Shown here: positions 10,977 through 21,300 of the stretch, in pieces
How positions within the stretch are numbered: the stretch's first letter is position 1
How the letters are laid out: each line of letters begins with the position of its first letter
NCBI RefSeq assembly: GCF_902459465.1
Contig: NC_047082.1
Coordinates: 8,287,407 to 8,351,406, forward strand
Source of the DNA: Asterias rubens
Lineage: Eukaryota; Echinodermata; Asteroidea; Forcipulatida; Asteriidae
Direction: 5' to 3'
Length of the DNA stretch: 64,000 nucleotides
Made by a program: the position numbers and the translations under genes
Notes under the pieces: generated by a model
Seen by the model: only the letters and a program-made list of their open reading frames with translations
What the model was told of the DNA's origin: nothing
Database searches by the model: none

Positions 10977-13900
10977 CCCATTCTGGTGTCGAATTCAGCT
11001 TTGCTACAGGTCGACCATTCCGTAGCTCCTAGCTCGCCCCCTACCGTCATGATAAAGCCACTCCTTGGGCAAGTGTTGTCCGCTCCATCGTGTCTCATGC
11101 CAAGACTAGAAGTAAATAAAGATCATTACTTTTTCCCTTTTAGAGGAATTTTATAGAGTGGATAAGATAAAAACTCGTCTAAGATCACAGATTCACACTT
11201 AAACGGTCTAATGACATCCATATTTGGGCGGCTGACATTGAAACTGAAGATGATAATATTTTTTAAACTGGTTCGTTATCAAAAGGACACTTATAGGCTA
11301 TCACCTTATAATTGCTTCGTAAAAGTATGTGACGTACTGCTTTCGGCTCTACCAGCCTGGCTTCTGATGGATGATACCCAAGCCTACATCCGTTGGCCTA
11401 CATCCGTTTGGACTCAAACGGGGTAACCATGTTTCAGCCTCAGGAGTACATGTAGGTGGCAGCGGGGCCTGTAATTGATTATAGCCCACACTTTGGCCTT
11501 CAGGCTTTGTGTGTCTGCTGGAGACTTGCATATAAAAAAGAAAATATATTAAAACAAATAATTATTTCTGGGTCATGTGACACACAAATGGGTCAAGCCA
11601 ACCCGACCCATACCGGATCAATTCTGACCCGGTTGAAGTTTTCTGAGTGAACTTACTTGTGTCCCAATTCATGGGCAGCTACTTCTGCAACTCCAGTATC
11701 CCATGTAGCGATTGCAACCGCCTTCAGATCGTAACCTCCTGCATTTATATGGGCAATCCCTTGGACGTGTCTGTCGCGAGCATCGAACATCTTTTTCCTG
11801 CACAACAAAAACAAGTTGAAAAAGTTTTTTTTTGTATTTATTTAAATGTTTGCAAACAATGAGATACATTTCTATCGTCAAGCTTGATATCACTTCGTAC
11901 GTTGCAGCGTGGTCGTGGAACCTCCAGCTGTCGAAAACAAAAATCAGTAACACAGAAACAAACAGAGCCCTAATTGTCCCGTAAAAAAAAGTAGAACTGC
12001 GTTAAACAACACTGGGGGACTTTGGGGACACTAAGCGTAAGTAGACTTACCAGGTGAATAAATTGTTCTCGATGATGTGCACATGCTCAGCACTACATGA
12101 AATCATATGGAAGTTGGATGGTAAGTCTGCTGCCACCTAGCGTTCCAAAGTCTCCCATTGAGATGTCATGAAACATCATAGTTTTTGGTTAAAGCGATCA
12201 AAATTACAACGGTTTGAGAGTTTCGAGCGGAAACTTAAAGTAATTATTTTAAGATACTTACCCGACCAAGTAAAGCGCGTTGTCCCAATGTTTGGGGTCG
12301 GCGTCATCCTCTACATTGCGAGACAACTGGTCATTACCGAGTTCCCTTAATGCCTTGTATGGGTTTGCAGGAACAGCAGGGCCCTGTCACATAGGGAAGA
12401 AAATGATATTAGTATAATCAAACACTAAAAGCGTAGTAGTATACACTCGTCACTTTTTACTTGCTGTTCATATTTTCTGTCGTCCTACGTAAGCTACTCT
12501 ATGACAGTGCTGGGTCACTTTTAACCCAAAACTGAAAAGACTTTTGAAAGACACTGGACACTATTGGTTGTTACTCAAAATAATTGTTAGCATAGTCACT
12601 TACTTAATGACGAGCAATGGAGAGCTTTTGGTGGTATAGAATATTAGGACAAACAGCTCCATCTGAAGTAGATTTTGAGAAAGGGGTAATGTCTCACTCA
12701 AACCATAAATACTGAAGTCTTTTTTTAGGCATCTGAAAGCACACAAATGTGTCCACTAAAGGTATTTTTCTTTCATTATTCTCTGGTCTCCTTAAAAAAG
12801 GAGTGATTTCTTAATTGGCATTCTTAAACCGTTCTTACGTCACCGCCAAAGATGATCAGAGACACACATTTGAGTTTCAAGGTCGTCCCGAGGGATGGTT
12901 TCTCCATGAACACTTTGATCTGGGTGAAGTAATAGCAAAATAAGGATTTACAAACAAGCAAAACACTTTGCTCTTACATTTTAGGGTAATTGGTGTTTGA
13001 AAGGCAACTAAATTTCCCTTTCTATCATTTTGACTCTCAGGCTCATTAAGCTGTTGTTTTATAATGATGTTTTGGGCTTTTTTAAAGGGATGTGGAATTC
13101 TATAATTTTTTAAAGAACATACATGACTTTTTATACGACCTAGAAAGACTTAGTCAGCTCAGAGTAAAAACGACTAAGACCCTCGTTACATTTAAGATAA
13201 ATAAAGTACCACAATAGGTGCCCAATTTTATATACTTGCTTAAGTACAACAAGAAGCTAAGCACACAAAAATGCTAACCAGAATAAGGTTATCATCAGCT
13301 AAATTACCGATTCACGTGTACAACCTGTGACTGGTATCCCTTTTTTTTCTTAGCAGTAAATTGCTAGGCATGAAGTTGGCACCTGGTCAATTAACAATGA
13401 AGCGTTTTTATGATCACGTGATTCTTACCGCTTGAATAACCGTGAGAGTTGCAGCTTCTGTCTTGTCGCTGTTGTCATCTGTGACGAAAACTCCAAGCTC
13501 CAGTGTTTTTTGAGCTTCTTGATGGACCGTATTCTTTTTAGATGGAGACCTTACCCCTTGACTAAAATCCACTGTTGGGATTAGAAAGTAATATTATTGA
13601 AAGAGGGGTGAGTATGCGTCCTACCTCAACACTTTAATAAATTGTGGCATTTTATTTAAAGGGATCATATCAATATGAATATTCATGACATTAATTAATA
13701 CACGGTATCAGATACAAACCAGAAGTGCCACAGTTAAAGGTGCGTCCCGATCTTTGTTTGTAGGCAACGTGAGCACGCCCTCTACTGTTGTCTGTATCAT
13801 GGGTGAGTGGCTCGATAACCGTTGGCCCATTGGCATGGTAAACTATCGCATTCTGCAGGTAATGTGAGACAAAAGTAAGAATTAGTTGCTCTTTTTTAAT

Positions 13901-15247
13901 TCTTAGTTCACAAGTGTAGTTGTTGAAAAGAAACCAATAATGTGTGACATTGTAACGCTAAGTGACAACAACGGATTGCCTTGACAAGACTACTGCCACC
14001 TAGTGTTCAATTTACTCGTATGTTTTACTTACCAGGCCGGAGCAGGTTGACAGACTAATCATAGAGTCTGGTTCCGACTCCACCTCCCCCGTGTAAAAGC
14101 AATCTGTGCGAACTGACAAAGGAACCGGTTGTCCATTCTCCTGAATCTTCTCTGCGTAAAAGTCTTCGGAGAAGAGGCTGGAGTCTTGGTGCACGACCAA
14201 CTTGAGGTTGTTACCAAAGGCGTCTATGTTTATATTGAGTGAATCTCCAACAATAGCATCGCTGCATATGCCTCGTGTCACGTCATCAGTTACGTACTTT
14301 GGGTAAATAATTTCATACTCGGGAGCTACGGATAAACAAAAACAAATAAGTAAAACAAGCAACAACAAGCAAATAATGTACCGCAGAAAAAATTCTATAA
14401 TCAAGGGATACGATCTCAAGACCGACCCGTTCGTAATCATCAGGCCCTTTTCGAATCAACGGCTTCGGCTTTGGATTCGTTTTCCGGATCCGTTGTCAAT
14501 CGAGGCCAAGCTAGCCTGAGCCGAAGCCGTGGTTTCGAAAAGGGCCCGAGAATAGCCGAATCTTACCATCGTGGAGATTGTCCACTCCGAATAGTTGCTT
14601 CAGCTCCGAGTCATGAAAATTATCCGCCAACTGTATCCAAAAAGAAATTGAAAAAGGGGATGAAATTAAATCATTTTGTGCTAAAGTAAAAGATTCCGCC
14701 GAGAATTTAAAACACGCTCATTGCGAACATTATTATCCTATACACCAAGGGACTTTTCCAAACAAATTGTTTAAAACCCTACGATACACTCAACTGTAGA
14801 GTCGTACTAAACTTTGGATTCGTTCAACTAAAAGTGATACTGCTGGTTAAGTTAAAATGACTGTCTTTTGAACTGCAGGATGATATGCAGAACTCAGCTG
14901 AAAACATATCATCTTTCAATTTCCCAAAAGTAAAAAAGAAGAGAAACTAAAACATTTGTAAATTGATCAGAACATGGTACTCAGAATTGTTGCAAGTAAT
15001 ATGTTTGCCAATTTTGCAAAACATAATGTGACAACCGTTTTTTTGACAAGGTGCAAACTTTGGAGAAATTTAAGCCAAAGAATAGACTATAATGTGTAGA
15101 TTCGTTCCTCCTATTCGAATCTAGACTTTCTTGTCCATTCTCCCGAAAAGTTTGTTCCTTCAGCACACTCACCATAGGAGTACCGGCGGCAAACGCCACT
15201 GATAGAAGAAAACTCAGTGCAGAATACATCATTCTTGAGTTCGTCAT
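10977..15247 (-). CDS. secreted M12B zinc metalloprotease, 3' end not seen
   Basis: Secreted reprolysin (ADAM/ADAMTS-type) protease, first 393 residues in nine exons: 15173-15247, 14567-14630, 14033-14325, 13720-13852, 13429-13571, 12839-12919, 12262-12383, 11657-11797, 10977-11105. All have GT/AG sites and consistent phase. Residues 1-22 form a signal peptide (second possible start M6). A Pep_M12B propeptide follows, with NGPTVIEPL and the likely cysteine switch C185 in CGTS. The catalytic domain starts near 210 (LELGVFVTDD) and ends with HELGHNLGMRHD (zinc ligands H346, H350, H356; E347), split between exons 8 and 9. Met-turn FIM at 368-370. The zinc site is intact. No disintegrin, cysteine-rich or thrombospondin exon was found downstream, so ADAM versus ADAMTS is open. 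The gene may continue past the left edge or be truncated. Confidence 0.9.
12014..12160. repeat. palindromic MITE with CTCF-like right arm
   Basis: Right arm GTCTGCTGCCACCTAGCGT followed by AGTCTCCCATTG; the left arm (GACACTAAGCGTAAGTAGAC) has decayed. Lies in intron 7 of the metalloprotease gene. Confidence 0.7.
12546..12800 (+). repeat. repeat A, 5' part
   Basis: Begins ACACTGGACACTATTGGTTG and runs through CAGCTCCATCTGAAGTAG and GCATCTGAAAGCACAC, then loses similarity. In intron 6 of the metalloprotease gene. Confidence 0.7.
13223..13388. repeat. diverged GGGCCCAATT-family foldback
   Basis: Starts AGGTGCCCAATTTTAT, contains AAGCTAAGCACACAAAAATG and ends GCTAGGCATGAAGTTGGCACCT. Same layout as the 58.4 kb element but more diverged. 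In intron 5 of the metalloprotease gene. Confidence 0.5.
14442..14549. repeat. short foldback MITE
   Basis: AGGCCCTTTTCGAATCAACG with the inner GGCTTCGGCT pairs with AGCCGAAGCCGTGGTTTCGA followed by AAAGGGCC. About 108 bp, in intron 2 of the metalloprotease gene. Confidence 0.75.
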
Positions 15248-17204
15248 TACTTCGAGAGAGGATTCGTCTTCAGAAACTTCAATCTTCCGAAACAATTGAT
15301 TTGTATCGCGAAGTTGCTTCTTTTTAAATACTCTACCTAGGTCACGTGTACAAACACACAAGGGGAGTATAGCTTTTCACTCCTCGTTTTAATTGGTTCA
15401 TAATAAACTAGAGGCGTGGCTATGGTTAAATGAGACTTACTATTGGTTGATGGGTTATGAGCTGATAATGGAAACAACCAATAAAACTAAGCAATGTTCT
15501 CGTAAGTATTCTCATGAAGGTTCTATATACCATTAATGGAAGCAGGATGTAGGGCAAAGAACGTCTGAGACTCTTGACGTTTTGGCGGATCATCAGCGAG
15601 ACTAGTTTCTTATTATGCCTTTTTAGAGACAACATAAAATATGTCACAAGGATATTTTTATTGGCATCCTTACTTTAGGTGTTCATTTTTGTTTTTCGTA
15701 ATTATGTTTTATGATGGTTTATTTGAGAGGTTTATTATTTAGAGAGCGAATTAATTTTTCACGGGTTCTAATGTAAACTTGTTTATGTAGTGTTTGTTTT
15801 TCATTGAAATGTAATTTTTTATATTTTTTTTTCGTTGTTATTGCTCAATAGATAAGGGTCCCAACCTCAAGGTTTTGAAAAACTAGAAGCACTTTTGCCG
15901 TTGACGGCGTGAGTCAAAAATCCAATTCTTAGACAATTAGCCACGATGTCCAGTGCCTTTAACTAAATGCACAACACACAGAAGAGAACTAAATATCTCT
16001 CCACCGGGAAGCGTCTGGTGTATACCAGCACAATGGGAAATGCTTGTTGACATACTTATTAACCTTTTGCCTTTTGTTGGAAAGTGGGTTACAAAAAACC
16101 CGATGGAGACAGAAGATGTCGCATTAAATATAACTATTGGTGAAGTAGGCTTTTGACTATCGGCACCTTAATAACAAAATTACTATTGGTGCCGGAGGCG
16201 ACACAATAAAACCAAATCAACAACACATTCATCCACTTGTTTTTGCAATGGTCTTGCAGTACACTTGACACACATTTGAAAACTGAGCTGTGAATTTTTT
16301 TGATAAAGCTGGTATCTTTTATTTTCTATTTATTTGTATTTGTTTTAGTGTACTTTGTTGTATAACCTCGTGGACAGTTAAAGATATTTTGTTGACGAGC
16401 GGTGGACATGGAAGGGGATTCGAAAGGAGAAGGGAAAGCGTGTTGGGTTCCAGCCCGCTGCAGCAAATGTGTGAAAATTACAACCAGACTAGAGTCCTGT
16501 TCGAAACGTTGGGACTCTACCGTTTTGTTGATAGAAAAACCTCTTCTCAGCAAATAGATTTTCTCGCGTTGTCTGTTCGCCTTAAACTCAATTCGCTCCG
16601 TTCTAATTTTGTGTCAACTATCTTTTTTATTTTTTATTTAAATGTTGTTATCGCATATATGCAATATGTTTCCTTGTGTCTGTGATGAATTTCTAGCTTA
16701 AGTTCGTAATTTGCGAACCAAATCTTACTTGGTTCACTATAAAGTATGGCTCGAAGCTGTATGTTTGTTGTCTGGAATAAAAAAATATATATACAAAAAT
16801 AGAGCTGGATTTTTGCCTTTGTCCGAGATTCAATGTGTGAATTTTTAGGGACTTTTTCTGTATAGAAAATAATTACTCGTGCGGGTTTGAACTCAATTGT
16901 GAACCCGGAAACTGGACTGCCGCAAGAGAACAGCTTAGTGCGATTGAACGTAGCCCTGCTTCACTGCTTTCTGCAGCCAATACCTAGGGTACAGAACAGG
17001 GCCCTGTATTCTAGAGCTGCTTAAAAGCACAAAAAGTAGCTAAGCACAACACAATATGCTTACCAGAAGAGGGTTAAAAGCTTCACTGTCAAGAGAGCGC
17101 TTTTGAGCACCTCATGAGGTGGATATTGCGCAACATAAACATTCCTTATTATTATTTATTATTATTGAAAAGAACTGTCCTGCTTTTTAAGACATTTTTG
17201 ACAC

Positions 17205-17552
17205 TGTTGGTATTTTGTCAAAGACTAGTCTTCTCACTTGGTGTATCTCAACATATGCATAAAATAACAAACCTGTGAACATTTGAGCTCAATCGGTCAT
17301 ATAAGTTGGGAGATAATGAAAGAAAAACACCCCTGTCACACGAAGTTGTGTGCTTTCAAATGCTTGATTTTGAGACCTTAAATTCTGAGGTCTTGATATC
17401 AAATTCGTGAACTTTCTCGAAAACTACTCCACTTCAGAGGGAGCCGTTTCTCACAAAGTTTTATACTACCAACCTCTCCCCATTACTCGTTACCAAGTAA
17501 GGTTTTATGCTAATAATTATTTTGAGTAATTAGCAATAGTGTCCACTGCCTT
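17205..17552 (-). repeat. repeat A, near-full copy
   Basis: In reverse orientation: GTCTTCTCACTTGGTGTATC, CATATGCATAAAATAACA, GAGGGAGCCGTTTCTCAC, ending GCAATAGTGTCCACTGCC. Confidence 0.8.
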
Positions 17553-17559
17553 TAAACTT

Positions 17560-17700
17560 CTACCTGGGTCGAAGGTAGAAATCGGCTGGGACTACTACTT
17601 TAGCTTTATATGATCGTTATTAACTGCAGTTGCACTACCGCGGAGTGAGTTCTGAATTGGTCTGAACGTTTCGACTAGCTTGCTCTAGTCATCGTCAGGA
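17560..17700 (-). repeat. Penelope-type repeat end with hammerhead-like core
   Basis: On the minus strand 17665-17698 reads CTGACGA, one extra T, GACTAG, loop AGCAAG, CTAGTC, GAAACGTT. CTGANGA and GAAA flanking a perfect 6-bp stem is the hammerhead ribozyme core layout. The extra T at the base of stem II and an unresolved stem III leave activity doubtful. Further copies lie at 56.70 and 63.78 kb. Assignment to Penelope-like elements is inference from known hammerheads in those elements. Confidence 0.45.
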
Positions 17701-18353
17701 GACTGATGAGGAAGAGATCTGACAGAAGTGGGCCCAATTTTTTTTATTCTTTGGCAAAAGTAATTTTAATTACTCAAAAGTTTTATATACGCCCTGTATC
17801 TGTTGTATGTATAAAAAAAAAAATAATAATAATAATAAAAAAAAAAAAAAATAATAATAATAATAATAAAAATAGAAAAGAAAGTGTTTTCTGACAACCA
17901 TAGGGGAATGCGTCATACTTTAGTCTTACAAACACCCGTTTTTGCTCTGTTAAGGTACTTTATGTACACCCAGGCGATCCCATTGAAAGTGGGTCCCCTT
18001 TGTGACGTCATGCTCTGTAAACACACCTCCGAATGCAGTTCCATTGAAAGGCAACAGAGCATAACATTCTTTACCATGTAAATCTCTCTCGTGACTAATA
18101 ATAGACCCGTCCTTGTCAAGCAGCTATGGGCAGTCAAGTTATGAATAATGTTTTGATGATAGAATGACTAAATTACTCCGTCAAATTATGAGTTTGAACT
18201 TGGTACTGTTCCCGTTGGTAGTTTTCAGGACTAGATCTGTCGATAGCGATCGAATTCGATAAATAGCAACAAGGAATTTATACTGTCCTCCCTGTCGTCT
18301 GACTTGTTTGTGTTGTGAAGTGACTGAGTTGTGAGACTTAGCTCTGGTGTGGC

Positions 18354-21300
18354 ATGAGAGCGTCCAACATGACCGGTGCGCGGAAGCAACGAGCGAGGAT
18401 GGAATTGGCGTTGCTTTATGGTGTTTCATGTATCCTGATCATTACAGGTAAGTTAGTGGTTAATCCATTTGTCTTCAAAAGCAGTTGTTGGGGTAATTTG
18501 GGTCCGCAATTTGGGGGTGAGGATGGGGGTTTAGGGGATCGTTTTTGAGCGGGGAGAAGATTCCACAGCAAATAATTTACATATTTTGACTTGGACATTA
18601 TCCATTTTAACTTGGGTTTATTTAGAAGACAATATGAATGATATCAGAAGTGGCAAACCCACGTCACTTCGCACTCCAGTCTTTTCGTACCCAAGACATT
18701 TTGCACCAAAGTCATTTTGTATCCAAGTCATTCCGCACCAAAGTCACTTCGTACCTAAGTCACTTCGTACCCAAGTCATTTCGTTCGTACCCAAGTCACT
18801 TCGTACCTATAAAAGTCACTTCGTACCCAAGTCATTTCGTACCCAAGTCACTTCGTACCCAAGTCACTTCGTACCCAAGTCATTTCGTACCTAAGTCACT
18901 TCGTACCCAAGTCATTTCGTACCCAAGTCACTTCGTACCCAAGTTTCTTCGTACCAAAGTCACTTCGCACCCATACGGGGAGCTGTTGTGAAACATTGTG
19001 TGAAACGAGACTCCCTCTGAAGTAACGTAGTTTTTGAGACATGTAGTTTCTCTCCAATTGTTTTTATTTAACTATTTAAATATGAAAAAGACTTCGGGCC
19101 TGTGAGGCCTTTCTTCCTTCTGAAAGCACACATACATGTATACCGTTTTTTCTTCATTATTTTTGTGCAACTTTGATGACCAATAATGTGCTCAGTTCAT
19201 GTATTTGCTATTTTATGGATATGTTGGGATTCACAAAGTGAGGGTACTGGTCTTTGACAACCACCTAGAGTATCCAGTGTATTTAAGCATGTTGGACACA
19301 GCGGTCGGTTAATATCCCTTTGCTTATTGTTACTTATTTGTACTTCATATTATTGATATTATGGCATATAGAATTGAGGAAATGCAAATTTCTTTCTATA
19401 ACTTGAATTGATTGATGTTTTGGTTGAGTAGTCACACTCAGTCGGACTCGAAGTCTGGTGTCTGAGTCAGTAGGGGTTGGGCTGAAACACGGTCAGTACA
19501 CCTGTGTCCTTAGGCAAGACACTTAACCATAATTGCTACTCACACCAAGGAATATGGGTGAAAAACAGTTGCAAATGTGTCCGAAAGCCTCCTACCTTGA
19601 ATACCGTTTGAGTTGACTATCAAAATATGTTCGAATTGTTTACTTTCTAAATACATGTACGTGACAGAAAGTATATGCGGATTGTATTTAATGGTCAAAC
19701 AGTAGAAGGGTGTTAGACCAAACAAAGTTCGGGTTAGTTATCTGCGAGGTGATAGTTGGCCAGCAGGCCTGTATGCTTCATTTTTGAAAGTGCAATGGCA
19801 CCAATGCATCATCTCCTGGGCACATCAATAAAAGACATTTTTAAATTCTACTGGAGCATTTCATTAAGGGAATCAAAGCCAAAGGGCACGGAATATCAGG
19901 CCTGGTTGGTTTAATAACGCTTAAAAGAGCATTACAGAATTTGCTTTTGCTAAAAAAAACACTTGCTGGCAGTGTAAGCACTTTTATGTTATCCACCATA
20001 TTATACATAAACTGACAAAACCTAGAAATTTGAAATCGACAGGCCATCTTTGCCACAAGAAAATAGTGGAAACCGATTACTTTTACATCGATTAAAAAAA
20101 ACACGAATGAAACACTCACTCAGCGATAAACTCAAACGGGATATTGTTTTATTTATTTCTCATCAGTATGACATTTCAGACAAAATATTTCAAGGGATGT
20201 TCTACTATCATCATCTTTAGACCGAGAGCTAAATGTAGGTTAGTCTGTGAACTTAGACGAGTTTTTTTTCCTACAAAATCTGTAATGTTCATTTCATGTA
20301 TGTCTTAAGATTAAGATCTCTCAATTAACAGCTGAGGTATTACTTTTGTATGTCTACGTAATTGTATACAGGATCAGCAGATGCACTGTGTAATGCTTGC
20401 AACTGCACGGCTCTTGGGAACTCAACTAGAGAAACAATCAAAGCAGACAACGACTCGAATGGTGATACATGTTCATGTACAATCACATGTTCTGCAGGTT
20501 TCCAACGAAATAGCGTCAGTTACATTGCAATGTGTGTGGAACAGGAATGGGACAGAGATGGATCATGTGACATAGGTAAGTTAACTGACATAAGTTAAAG
20601 GCACTGTACACTATTGGTATATACTCAATTGTCAGTGTTAAAACTTACTTGTGTATGCAACATTTTGAGAAATGGCTCCCTCTGAAGTAGGCCTATTGTA
20701 GTTTTTGAGAAAGAGGTAATTTTTCACTCAAAATATCAAAAGACTTAAAGGCACTGGAAACTATTGGTAACTACTCAAAATAATTGTTAGCATTAAAACT
20801 TACTTGGTAACAATCAATGGAGAGCTGTTAATAGTATAAAACAATGTGAGAAACGGCTCCCTCTGAAGTAACGTAGTTTTCGAGAAAGAAGTAATTTTCC
20901 ACTAATATTATTTGAATTTGATTTCGAGATCTCAGAATAAGATTTTGAGGTCCTGAATTCAAGCATCTGAGAGCACACAGCTTCGTGTGGCAAAGGTGTT
21001 TTTTCTTCCATTATTATCTCGTAACTTTGGCGACCAATTGAGTTCAAATTGTCACATGTTTGTTATTTTATGCATATGTTGAGATAAACCAAGTGAGAAG
21101 ACTGGTCTTTGACAATTACCAATAGTGTCCCGTGTCTTTAAGGTCTGAAGCCTTTCTAAGGCATCTGAAAGTACAACAATTTTTGGGGTGTTTTTTCTTG
21201 CTTTGTGCTCTTGCAATTTCGATGACCAATTGAGTCCAAATTTTCAAAGATTTGTTATTTTATGCATATTATGTTGGGATACACCAAGTGAGAATACTGG

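Larger units (their letters stand above)
15250..18350. other. intergenic between metalloprotease and receptor genes
   Basis: Holds a repeat A copy (minus orientation, about 17.20-17.55 kb), a partial GGGCCCAATT-type foldback (about 17.00-17.07 kb), a repeat end with a ribozyme-like core (17.56-17.70 kb) and a TAA/A-rich low-complexity tract (about 17.81-17.88 kb). A 131-codon open frame at 16.29-16.69 kb is not recognised and looks non-coding. No gene supported. Confidence 0.55.

Noticed and set aside
16290-16685. 131-codon plus-strand frame with two hydrophobic stretches
   Set aside because: No recognisable motif, AT-rich hydrophobic runs at both ends typical of non-coding sequence, and no splice partners.
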